Below are positions 8,276 to 15,348 of a DNA stretch of 48,091 nucleotides, piece after piece. Position numbers and translations under genes: made by a program. Position 1 is the first letter of the stretch, and each line of letters starts with the position of its first letter. The notes under the pieces are model-generated. The model made no database searches, was not told where the DNA came from, and saw nothing but the letters and a program-made list of their open reading frames with translations. Origin of the DNA: an uncultured Clostridia bacterium (GTDB lineage Bacteria; Bacillota; Clostridia; Oscillospirales; Ruminococcaceae); contig CAMVDP010000016.1 of the NCBI GenBank assembly GCA_947166275.1, positions 1-48,091 of the forward strand, written 5' to 3'.

Positions 8276-9004
8276 ATGATTTGTCCGAACTGCAGCAAAG
8301 AAATATCCGATACATCGAAATTCTGCCGTTTCTGCGGAAAAAGAGTTGAAAACGGCATCTACTGCGAAAAATGCGGTGCCTCTCTCGAAACGGACAGCCT
8401 GTTCTGCTCCAAATGCGGAACTCCTGTCAGCAGTACGGGGGCATCCGGCGCACAGACTGGCGCGTCCGGCTTACGCTGGGAAGAAGACAGCAACGGGGAT
8501 ATTTTTATTACCGGTCAGCTTGGAAACAGAGAAAAAATCGTAATACCTCCGACCATAAACGACAAGCGCGTTACCGAGATAGGCGCGGGCGCGTTTTTTG
8601 AAGACCCGGTGATCAAAGAGGTCACTATCTCCAACAGCGTCAGCAGGATAGGCTACCGGGCGTTCCGGAAATGCCGCTCGCTGCAGAGTATAGTTCTGCC
8701 GCACGGTATAACCGAAATAGGAAAAGAAATGTTCTTTGGGTGCGTCTCGCTCACAAGCGTGACCATTCCCCTGACAGTCAGATCAATTGAGACAGCTGCG
8801 TTTTTTGACTGTTCTTCACTTACCGAGCTCACCCTTCCGGACAGCGTTGAACAGTTGGGCAGTAAGGCGTTCGAGCACTGCAAAAAGCTTAAAATAACGT
8901 ACAAAGGCAAGACTTACTCGGCTATTGATCCCAGCTATGACCCGACGAAGCTCTACAAGCCCGATTATTTCAAGCTGCTGTACGCCGATATCAACAGATC
9001 CTGA
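8276..9004 (+). CDS. Double zinc-ribbon protein with BspA-type leucine-rich repeats
   Basis: 242 residues; start after CGAAAGGAGGAC. Two zinc ribbons occupy the N-terminus: CPNC...CRFCG (3-22) and CEKCG...CSKCG (30-49). A short Ser/Gly/Thr linker leads to BspA-like LRR_5 repeats from about residue 85 (VTEIGAGAFFEDPVIKEVTI, then SRIGYRAFRKCRSLQSIVLP and two more copies). No signal peptide or membrane segment is visible, so the protein is predicted to be cytosolic, unlike typical secreted BspA proteins. Zinc ribbons plus LRRs suggest a scaffold or binding role. It is flanked by its own promoter and terminator. Confidence 0.88.
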   Translation: MICPNCSKEISDTSKFCRFCGKRVENGIYCEKCGASLETDSLFCSKCGTPVSSTGASGAQTGASGLRWEEDSNGDIFITGQLGNREKIVIPPTINDKRVTEIGAGAFFEDPVIKEVTISNSVSRIGYRAFRKCRSLQSIVLPHGITEIGKEMFFGCVSLTSVTIPLTVRSIETAAFFDCSSLTELTLPDSVEQLGSKAFEHCKKLKITYKGKTYSAIDPSYDPTKLYKPDYFKLLYADINRS

Positions 9005-9030
9005 ACAGCTGCTTGCCCGTATATAATAAC

Positions 9031-9060
9031 AGCTCCTTTCAGAGCACACTGAAAGGAGCT
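9031..9060. terminator. Bidirectional terminator between converging genes
   Basis: AGCTCCTTTCAG (9031-9042) and CTGAAAGGAGCT (9049-9060) form a perfect 12-bp stem with a 6-nt loop, with T-rich sequence on the plus side (GTATTATTTTAT). It separates the zinc-ribbon gene from the HD-GYP gene. Confidence 0.82.
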
Positions 9061-9103
9061 GTATTATTTTATCCCGGACTGCCGCAGACAGTTTCTGCGA
9101 GGA

Positions 9104-11695
9104 TCAGGCCTCGGGCGCTTTCTGCGATCCCGCGGCGGACTGATCGTCTTCCTTGTAAATATCGTCGTAAAGCGCCTCGAAATCCGCGCGATGAGCGATG
9201 AACAGCTCGCCGAGCTTCGGGTCGAAATGAGTACCGAGATCTTTCTTTATGATCTCGATAGCTCTGTCATAGTTGAACGCTTCCTTGTAGCAGCGCTTGC
9301 TCACGAGTGCGTCATAAACATCCGCGAGCGCCATGATACGCGCTTCGATCGGTATCTCTTCACCCTTGAGGCCTTCAGGATAGCCCGAGCCGTCCCATTT
9401 CTCGTGGTGGTAGTGCGCCACATTCTTCGCGATATCGATAAAGTCCTTATCGTCGATCTCTTCGAGCACCTTACCTACTATCTCGGCACCCTTCATAGCG
9501 TGGACCTTCATCTTTTCATATTCTTCGGGCGTAAATCTTGCCGGCTTTTTGAGTACAGCATCCTCAACGGCGATCTTTCCGAGGTCGTGCATAGGCGCTG
9601 CCTTCGCGACATCAAAAATAAATCTCTCGTCAAATCCGAATTCGTCCTTGTTTTCCATGAGCGCGCCGGCAAATTTGCTGATAACAAGGCTCGTACGTCT
9701 GATATGTCCGCCGGTGGAGTTGTCGCGGCTCTCGACCATAGTGGAGATACCGGTGATTATCGACTGCTGGGTCTTCTGTATCTGCTCAGCCATGTTGTTG
9801 ACACTGAGTGCGATATCACCAAGCTCGTCCTTTGTTATCTTCTTTATCCTGTTTTCATAATTGCCCTTACCGATATCCTTGATAGCAGCGCTCGTTCGGC
9901 GAAGGTTTTTGTTGATATAGATCGAAAGCAGGAAAAGCAGCACTGCAAGCACAGTTATCATTATCACGGCAGTTATTATAATGCTCTGCTTTGTCTTGTT
10001 TATGGTTTTTTCGAGTTTTTGCTGTTCGCCGGACACATCGAGAAGAGCGATGGGATTTCCGTCATCATCTTTTATCAGCGATATAACTGTAATGGTATCA
10101 AATTCATTGCGTTCCTTATGTACTACCGTTTTGGCAAACATGTCGGAATCACCGACCCTGTACGGCTCAAGCTCCTCCAGCGGCCAGAACGCGCTGTATG
10201 TAAGGTAATAGCTGCTGCAATTGCTTGCGATTTCGAGATGAATATTGGACGGCTCGTATGAGAACAACTCAACCTTGAGATTGTTGCACCAGCCTATACT
10301 GTCAGTTGCAAGGATCTCTTCGAGCTGATCGTTAAGTGCATCCCTGTTCCCGTTATGTCCGTCTTCGATGCCGTCTACCTCTTTTATAAGCCCGGTATCA
10401 AGTCTCTGCACTATGAAATCGGATATTGCTTCATATTCCTCTTTGACATTATCATAATACGAATCCTCGGTTTGTTTCAGGACAAACTGTGTTATAACAA
10501 TAAGGCATATTACAACAATAGGGATTATTATCACGAGCATTTTCGCGAAAACGTTGAGATGCCACTTAAGCAGGTTTCCGAGTAAAAGTATAACACCGAT
10601 GAGCGCAGCTGCTCCGCCGAGATACAATAATGCGACTTTGATAAGGTTTACTGCCGCTTCTCCGAAAGGAAGACCATAGCCGTCATCACCCGATATGATC
10701 TCGATGTCCGTACCATCTGTCAATACAATATTGTTTCCCGATACCAAAGAGAGTCTGTCTCCTTCGTTCCATATTGACTGGAATCCGTAATCGTACGACA
10801 GATCATAGTACTCACTGCTGTTTATATCTCCGTCAAATCCGTAAATGGTACTTATATCAATAAACGGGGTAAGTGTACCGTCGCTGTATTTGTATATTAC
10901 ATCCCAATAGACACCATCCCGGACTATCAGATCGTTGCCGTAAGATATCACCGTGGACATAAGCAGATTATCATCAGTACGCTCCTGTCTTAATTTAAAG
11001 TCAAAGCTGTCGATATTCTCATAGCTTCCGTCGGGATGAATAAATCCGAATTCTCCGTTATCCCAGGTGATGATGTAGGATCCGTCATCGGTCGGGGATA
11101 CGGCTGACATTACTCTATCCTCCTCATTGATAAACTCGGAGACAAATTCCACGCTGCCCGTTCCGGGATCTATTTCGATCAGGCTGAAAACCTCGTCTGC
11201 GTCATCCTGTACACAGCAGAGTTTACCTTCTCTGAAACAAAGTGCTTTGCAGGAATCCAGATAACCCTCCGAAGGTATCGGGATGTCTATTCTGCCGATA
11301 TAATCACCGTTTTTGCTATATCTGACGATATATTCGCAGATACTGTTTTCAAAATCTTCGTCATATTGCAGACAATCGAAAAACAGTTCATTGTCATCAT
11401 TGATTATAACTTCATTGATCACTGTGGTTTCTATTTCGGGAATAGTTACCGTATACCTGATCGCGTGTGTGTTATAATCAATAACATATACCCGCATCGT
11501 ATCGTCATTAATTGCTATGAGCGAACCGTCCGGAGATACATCGATATTTGTCGGGTACTTCAGATGTGCTGACCAGATGCCGCTATAATAACGCGTCGGC
11601 AAAAGCCACCAGACCAGAAGAAGTGCAACGCCGATAAGCAATATGATAAACGCCGTAAGAAAATTTATTCTTTTTATTCTTTTTATTCTTTTCAT
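9104..11695 (-). CDS. Membrane sensor HD-GYP phosphodiesterase (c-di-GMP)
   Basis: 863 residues from the ATG at 11695 (a GTG at 11698 is a possible alternative); GAGGAG lies 9 bases upstream. Order of parts: one N-terminal helix (about 11-31), an extracellular beta-propeller-like region (about 35-350, with SPDGSLIAINDD-type blades), two helices (about 354-408), a second extracellular Cache-like segment (about 410-560), another helix (about 570-592), a HAMP linker, then the HD-GYP domain with His703-Asp704 (MHDLGKI) and the GYP triad at about 771-773 (HHEKWDGSGYP). HD-GYP enzymes hydrolyse cyclic-di-GMP, usually to GMP. Two outside sensor regions imply dual signal input. Own consensus promoter; monocistronic. 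Confidence 0.92.
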   Translation of the reverse strand: MKRIKRIKRINFLTAFIILLIGVALLLVWWLLPTRYYSGIWSAHLKYPTNIDVSPDGSLIAINDDTMRVYVIDYNTHAIRYTVTIPEIETTVINEVIINDDNELFFDCLQYDEDFENSICEYIVRYSKNGDYIGRIDIPIPSEGYLDSCKALCFREGKLCCVQDDADEVFSLIEIDPGTGSVEFVSEFINEEDRVMSAVSPTDDGSYIITWDNGEFGFIHPDGSYENIDSFDFKLRQERTDDNLLMSTVISYGNDLIVRDGVYWDVIYKYSDGTLTPFIDISTIYGFDGDINSSEYYDLSYDYGFQSIWNEGDRLSLVSGNNIVLTDGTDIEIISGDDGYGLPFGEAAVNLIKVALLYLGGAAALIGVILLLGNLLKWHLNVFAKMLVIIIPIVVICLIVITQFVLKQTEDSYYDNVKEEYEAISDFIVQRLDTGLIKEVDGIEDGHNGNRDALNDQLEEILATDSIGWCNNLKVELFSYEPSNIHLEIASNCSSYYLTYSAFWPLEELEPYRVGDSDMFAKTVVHKERNEFDTITVISLIKDDDGNPIALLDVSGEQQKLEKTINKTKQSIIITAVIMITVLAVLLFLLSIYINKNLRRTSAAIKDIGKGNYENRIKKITKDELGDIALSVNNMAEQIQKTQQSIITGISTMVESRDNSTGGHIRRTSLVISKFAGALMENKDEFGFDERFIFDVAKAAPMHDLGKIAVEDAVLKKPARFTPEEYEKMKVHAMKGAEIVGKVLEEIDDKDFIDIAKNVAHYHHEKWDGSGYPEGLKGEEIPIEARIMALADVYDALVSKRCYKEAFNYDRAIEIIKKDLGTHFDPKLGELFIAHRADFEALYDDIYKEDDQSAAGSQKAPEA

Positions 11696-11743
11696 CACAT
11701 ATCACTCCTCAAATTCGGTTATACAGTATAAACAATAATGACA

Positions 11744-11772
11744 ATTATACCATTTTTTATATGTTTTGTCAA
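11744..11772 (-). promoter_or_regulatory. Perfect sigma-A promoter of the HD-GYP gene
   Basis: On the minus strand TTGACA (11772-11767), 17-bp spacer, TATAAT (11749-11744). Leader of about 40 nt. Confidence 0.92.
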
Positions 11773-11878
11773 TTACTAATTTATTAGGCTGAAGTCGGTT
11801 CAGGCATGTCTGTGCTGAATTGTCAGGATCGCGGTGACGGATATTTGCGGAGTATAGTTAATATCCACAATATGTAAC

Positions 11879-11908
11879 GGCTCCTCCCGGAATGATCCGA
11901 GGGGAGCC
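11879..11908. terminator. Hairpin downstream of the transglutaminase-like gene
   Basis: GGCTCCTCCCGGA (11879-11891) and TCCGAGGGGAGCC (11896-11908) pair over 13 positions with one mismatch and one wobble. It lies just past the stop of the minus-strand gene at 11935; the T-run is stronger on the plus side (GGTTTTGTT). Confidence 0.65.
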
Positions 11909-11934
11909 GGTTTTGTTATTATGCTTTCATGGCA

Positions 11935-13200
11935 TCACGCCGCTATATAATGCACATCATCTTTCGGGTCGTCGGGATCGCCGTACTGGAGGCTGTCGTT
12001 TATAACAACATCCTTCGGCATGGTTTTGGCGCTGTTCGGATATATGGTGAATGCGTATCTTCCGAGGTCGTAGTTCTCGTCCCAGATCCCGTACTTGTTG
12101 AGCGTGCGGACGTTCGCGGCTTCATTGTATGTCCCGTATTTGGCGTAAGCCGAAACATCGACCTCTATCCACCTGTCATTTATTCTGACAATGTTCCAGA
12201 CATGGTTTTCGGACTCGGAGCCTATCGACGCACAGGCTATGCCCTGCGCTCTGCACATGATAGCATATATGTTCGTGAAATCCCAGCAAACTCCCGTTCT
12301 GAGCTCCCACACCGACTGCTTGCCGGAATAATCTTTATTTGCGCTCATTCTGGATTTATGCAGGACTTTTGTCTTGTAGTAGTCATACGCTACGTGCTCT
12401 CTGAGCCACATCAGAAGCACATACGCCTTATGCTCGTCGGACCAGTTTTTATTCACCAGCGTGTCTGACAGGCCTGCCCACCTCTTGGTATCGCATCTGT
12501 ACAGATCGGGTCTGCCCCATTCCGCGTTGGGATAGTAGAAATTTTTAAGATCTATGGATTTAGAACCGTCCATCGCAAATCCGCCGTTCACCGTGCTCTT
12601 TTCAGCTTTTTCCACAGCTTTCGAGAGTGCCACGCGTCTTTCTAAAACAGCATCGAAGGATTCTTTTTCCACCGTGCACGGGCTTGCCGCATCTATGTTC
12701 ACATAGAAGTATATATCCAGCTGCTTGTTGTTTGAAAACGTCGCCGATATGTGATACAGGCCGGTTTTGAATTTGCTCGTGTCTATCGGTGTTCTGGAGT
12801 TCATTTTGATTTTAAGCTTATTGTTGCCGTCGGAGACTCCGACGATCTCTGCCGACCTTACGGTAATGTTCTTGCCCGTGTGGTCGTAACCGTTGACATA
12901 TATTATCATACCTTCAGAAGTCAGCGTAAGACCATAATCCGCTTCTATAGGCATCACTGTGCCTGTTTCCTCGCAATAGCCTTCGGAGTGTCTGCTCACA
13001 AAGCCGTATGCTGTTTTTCTTCCGAATTTTACACAATTACCTGCAACAAGCTTAATGTCTCTGGCGTTTCTGACGCCCTCATATCTCTCGATGACCGCAG
13101 GAGTGCAAGCGCCGGCAACGGAGACCGCATCCGACGCAGCAGGCATGACCGCGATCAGCAGGGCAACGATAAGGGAAGTAAGGGTCTTCAAAGTCTTCAT
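11935..13200 (-). CDS. Secreted transglutaminase-like protein
   Basis: 421 residues. The start at 13200 is chosen because it follows TTTGGAGGAAAAG and opens a signal peptide (MKTLKTLTSLIVALLIAVM to about residue 28); the frame is open for 59 codons further upstream through a likely RNA leader and is not used. The N-terminal half is beta-rich. The transglutaminase core spans about 265-365 with the Cys-His-Asp triad at Cys305 (GVCWDF), His333 (NHVWN) and Asp348 (EVDVS), spaced as in the family. Bacterial members act as proteases or cross-linking enzymes at the surface; the substrate here cannot be told. A long untranslated region precedes it. Confidence 0.87.
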   Translation of the reverse strand: MKTLKTLTSLIVALLIAVMPAASDAVSVAGACTPAVIERYEGVRNARDIKLVAGNCVKFGRKTAYGFVSRHSEGYCEETGTVMPIEADYGLTLTSEGMIIYVNGYDHTGKNITVRSAEIVGVSDGNNKLKIKMNSRTPIDTSKFKTGLYHISATFSNNKQLDIYFYVNIDAASPCTVEKESFDAVLERRVALSKAVEKAEKSTVNGGFAMDGSKSIDLKNFYYPNAEWGRPDLYRCDTKRWAGLSDTLVNKNWSDEHKAYVLLMWLREHVAYDYYKTKVLHKSRMSANKDYSGKQSVWELRTGVCWDFTNIYAIMCRAQGIACASIGSESENHVWNIVRINDRWIEVDVSAYAKYGTYNEAANVRTLNKYGIWDENYDLGRYAFTIYPNSAKTMPKDVVINDSLQYGDPDDPKDDVHYIAA

Positions 13201-13480
13201 ATCTTTTCCTCCAAAGTACAGATCTTCAACTAGCATTCGTGTCATATTCGGGATCCCAACCCCGTCAGTATTCAGCCGCTTCCGGTCGCTGCCGCGGAAC
13301 TCTACGCCCCCGCAGCCGGGCAATGATCGTATATATCGCTTTATTGAGCTATCAAATGACTGACCACCATTCTGCATCGGCTTTTATCAAAAGAACAGTT
13401 GTGGTGCTTAATATAGTAAAACAGATTCTTTCATGCTTCCCCGCACATTTTTTATTGTACCGACCACAGTTCTTTTACTC
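13201..13480 (-). promoter_or_regulatory. Long upstream region of the transglutaminase gene, possibly structured
   Basis: 484 bases separate this gene from the XRE gene. The minus-strand transcript would contain GC-rich inverted segments (around 13255-13325) in an otherwise AT-rich gap. An imperfect inverted repeat is visible: AAAAGAACAGTTGTGGT (13389-13405) against ACCACAGTTCTTTT (13464-13477), with a 3-base insertion. No promoter could be placed with confidence and no known riboswitch core is seen. Confidence 0.35.
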
Positions 13481-13646
13481 TCTATGTTGATAATATACCA
13501 CATAACTTGTTCAGGTCGTGCACAAGTGGAGATATTTCTGATTTTTTCTCTGTCAGAACAAACGGTCGGTATTAACATAAAACTCATATCGGGCTTACAA
13601 TTCATTTGCTGTCAACTATCAAATAATCTGCCAAAACCTTGAAAAC

Positions 13647-13671
13647 CCCGCGCCGATGTGTTCCGGGCGGG
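13647..13671 (-). terminator. Hairpin downstream of the XRE gene
   Basis: CCCGC (13647-13651) and GCGGG (13667-13671), with an inner CCG/CGG pair, form a stem that is followed by GGTTTTC on the minus strand. Confidence 0.5.
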
Positions 13672-13684
13672 ATCGATGTTAATA

Positions 13685-13981
13685 TTATTCAGTTTCTTTT
13701 GAGATAAGATGTTTCATATCAATGATCACAGCTCGGATGTGCATTATCTGTTCATTTGTCAGTCCTGACACATCTAAAGTCATAACATCGTTCAAACCAA
13801 GAAGGTAGTCTGTACTGACAGAAAAAGTATTCGCCAGACGAATAAGCATATCAATAGACGGTTGGATATTACCGTTTTCCCAATTGCTTACACACTGCTT
13901 GGAGACCCCTATTCTTTTTCCGAATTCGACTTGATTGATTCCTAAACTTAAACGCAGCTCCTTGATTCTTTCGTCAAACAT
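13685..13981 (-). CDS. XRE-family (Cro/C1-type) transcriptional regulator
   Basis: 98 residues; start at 13981 after TTGGAGGGGC. Residues 5-60 are a classic HTH_3 domain (FGKRIGVSKQCVSNWENGN followed by PSIDMLIRLANTFSVSTDYL). The C-terminal 35 residues are helical, possibly for dimer formation. It is divergent from a small gene at 14108 and the shared 127-bp region holds two near-identical 14-bp operator-like words, one over each promoter, which points to self-regulation plus control of the divergent gene. Such pairs are typical of phage or conjugative-element remnants; the surrounding DNA is AT-rich. Confidence 0.9.
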   Translation of the reverse strand: MFDERIKELRLSLGINQVEFGKRIGVSKQCVSNWENGNIQPSIDMLIRLANTFSVSTDYLLGLNDVMTLDVSGLTNEQIMHIRAVIIDMKHLISKETE

Positions 13982-14003
13982 AAAGCCCCTCCAAGTAAAA
14001 TAT

Positions 14004-14057
14004 TACAATACTATTGTATATAATTACTTGACATATTCAAAATACTATGGTATAGTA
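14004..14057. promoter_or_regulatory. Paired operators of the XRE regulator with divergent promoters
   Basis: AATACTATTGTATA (14007-14020) and AATACTATGGTATA (14041-14054) differ at one base. Each sits in a palindrome: TACAATACTATTGTA (14004-14018) and TACTATGGTATAGTA (14043-14057). The second overlaps the -10 of the rightward promoter TTGACA (14028-14033), 17 bp, TATAGT (14051-14056). The first overlaps a likely leftward -10 (TACAAT, 14018-14013, with TTGAAT at 14040-14035). Confidence 0.72.
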
Positions 14058-14060
14058 ATA

Positions 14061-14081
14061 TTTGACAGGATAAATGTCAAA
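14061..14081 (+). promoter_or_regulatory. Inverted repeat at the 5' end of the divergent transcript
   Basis: TTTGACA (14061-14067) and TGTCAAA (14075-14081) are perfect arms around a 7-nt loop, starting where the rightward transcript should begin. It may be an RNA hairpin or a further operator. Confidence 0.45.
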
Positions 14082-14107
14082 TATCACATAAAGGGGGTAG
14101 AGGATTT

Positions 14108-14263
14108 ATGGCAACACCAAAACTTGACGGGATTATAAGACAGCTTGACGCGGGCGAAACATTCAGTATGACTAACAGTCAATACAAAAAGTCAACAGGG
14201 CTTGATAGGAGCAGTTGTCGGTGCCGGTACTGCGCCTACTACAACCTCTACAAAAATAGATAA
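14108..14263 (+). pseudogene. Small ORF with an intact start and broken C-terminus
   Basis: A 51-codon frame with a good ribosome site (GGGGGTAGAGG). The first 31 residues (LDGIIRQLDAGETFSMTN, then QYKKSTG) look like a real conserved protein N-terminus of the kind seen on mobile elements of Firmicutes (recollection, not searched). After codon 31 the frame turns into an unlikely Cys/Tyr-rich tail and stops at 14263. At the same place a different frame (from 14202) becomes well formed. Best read as the front part of one gene joined by deletion or recombination to the back part of another. Confidence 0.5.
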
Positions 14264-14420
14264 TATGAATATTAACGTTTATTTTGCAAACGGGAACGTT
14301 GAAAGTTTTTTTTTGTGCGGACCCACAGAGAAGAGCAGTCAAAAATACAAAGATGTTCGAAGAGAAGCTGAACGTATTATTGCAATTCTTCTTTCTATAA
14401 ATCACAGTAATAGTAATTGA
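14202..14420 (+). pseudogene. C-terminal remnant of a glycine-zipper-like protein
   Basis: A frame without a good start (TTG at 14202, no ribosome site) that overlaps the preceding remnant. It encodes IGAVVGAGTAP, then a beta-hairpin-like segment (IDNMNINVYFANGNVESFFL) and a helical end (KYKDVRREAERIIAILLS). The Gly-rich start followed by a short beta/helix domain resembles the ends of small membrane-anchored proteins, but I cannot name the family. The T-run at 14308-14315 is a possible slippage site. Confidence 0.4.
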
Positions 14421-14464
14421 TAACAAGCCTGTAAGCTGTCTTATCCGCTTTCAAGCTTTTTCTC

Positions 14465-14493
14465 TTGCTTATTTCCGCGCGATGTGATATAAT
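14465..14493 (+). promoter_or_regulatory. Promoter of cwlD-radA
   Basis: TTGCTT (14465-14470), 17-bp spacer, TATAAT (14488-14493). About 72 bp upstream of the cwlD start. No sporulation-type (sigma-G/E) motif could be distinguished. Confidence 0.65.
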
Positions 14494-14565
14494 TATTCTT
14501 GTGAAGTAATATCCCGACAGCTTGTTTCATATCCTGTACAAAAAGATATGAAAGGACAGCTTATC

Positions 14566-15348
14566 ATGGGGATAAAGATTCTCAAAAACAAGATACCGTT
14601 CATCATAACTCTGTTCTGCTGCGTGACGGTGGCGGCACTCGCCGCAAGCGTGAGAGCATCGGACAGCGCCAAGGCTGCGCAGACCTCCGCTGCGGGCAGC
14701 CCGAAACAGGTCATCGTGCTCGATGCGGGGCACGGCGGCATGGACTCCGGCTGCGTGGCGATCAACGGCGCGTACGAGAAGGACATCAACCTTGACATCG
14801 TGAAGGACCTCGGAGCGCTGCTCACACTGAACGGCTACGAGGTCGTATACACCCGCACTGAAGATATCTCTATACATGATGACGGCGTTGAGGGTATACG
14901 CAACCAGAAGATCTCCGACATGAAAAATCGTCTCGCGATAGTAGAGACCTACCCGGACAGCGTTTTCATCTCGGTACATCAGAACCTGTTCACCGACCCC
15001 GCGTACTTCGGAGGGCAGATGTTCTACACGACGAACAACAGCGCAAATTTCAAGCTCGCACGAATAATGCAGGAGCTTTTCTCGGAGCTCCAGCCCGGAA
15101 ATGACCGTGAGGTAAAGCTGATAGACAACGGTCTGTATCTTTTCAAGAACACGAAGCAGCCGGCGCTGTTGATAGAATGCGGGTTCCTGTCAAATCCCGA
15201 TGACGCTGCGAACCTGAACACAGCCGAATACCGCAAAAAGGTCGCATTCACGATATTCAGCGGCCTTCAGAATTATTTCGGCGAGGAAGAAAAAAGCAAG
15301 GAGAACACGGAAATTGGCGAAGCAGAAAGTTTCCTTTATATGCAGTGA
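14566..15348 (+). CDS. cwlD: N-acetylmuramoyl-L-alanine amidase CwlD
   Basis: 260 residues from ATG 14566, which follows GAAAGGAC; the ATG at 14548 lacks a ribosome site. One N-terminal hydrophobic segment (about 9-28) serves as signal or anchor. The rest is an Amidase_3 domain with the zinc ligands His56 (DAGHGG), Glu71 (AYEKD) and His138 (SVHQN) and the catalytic Glu204 (LLIECGFLSN). CwlD removes peptide side chains from N-acetylmuramic acid during spore cortex synthesis, giving the substrate for muramic-delta-lactam formation, needed for germination. Length fits the family (about 240). Its end overlaps radA by 35 bases. A vegetative amidase of the same fold is the alternative. Confidence 0.87.
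   Translation: MGIKILKNKIPFIITLFCCVTVAALAASVRASDSAKAAQTSAAGSPKQVIVLDAGHGGMDSGCVAINGAYEKDINLDIVKDLGALLTLNGYEVVYTRTEDISIHDDGVEGIRNQKISDMKNRLAIVETYPDSVFISVHQNLFTDPAYFGGQMFYTTNNSANFKLARIMQELFSELQPGNDREVKLIDNGLYLFKNTKQPALLIECGFLSNPDDAANLNTAEYRKKVAFTIFSGLQNYFGEEEKSKENTEIGEAESFLYMQ

Noticed and set aside
9191-10261. 356-codon plus-strand frame
   Set aside because: Antisense to the HD-GYP domain, which has all catalytic motifs on the minus strand.
11696-11698. GTG start for the HD-GYP protein
   Set aside because: The adjacent ATG at 11695 is also well spaced from GAGGAG and is the more common start; the difference is one residue.
13201-13377. N-terminal extension of the transglutaminase-like protein
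   Set aside because: The internal Met at 13200 has a strong ribosome site and a typical signal peptide; the extension is GC-rich and Arg/Gly-rich without family likeness.
13433-13642. 69-codon plus-strand frame with a hydrophobic start
   Set aside because: No ribosome site, unlikely composition, and it lies in the AT-rich gap next to the XRE gene.
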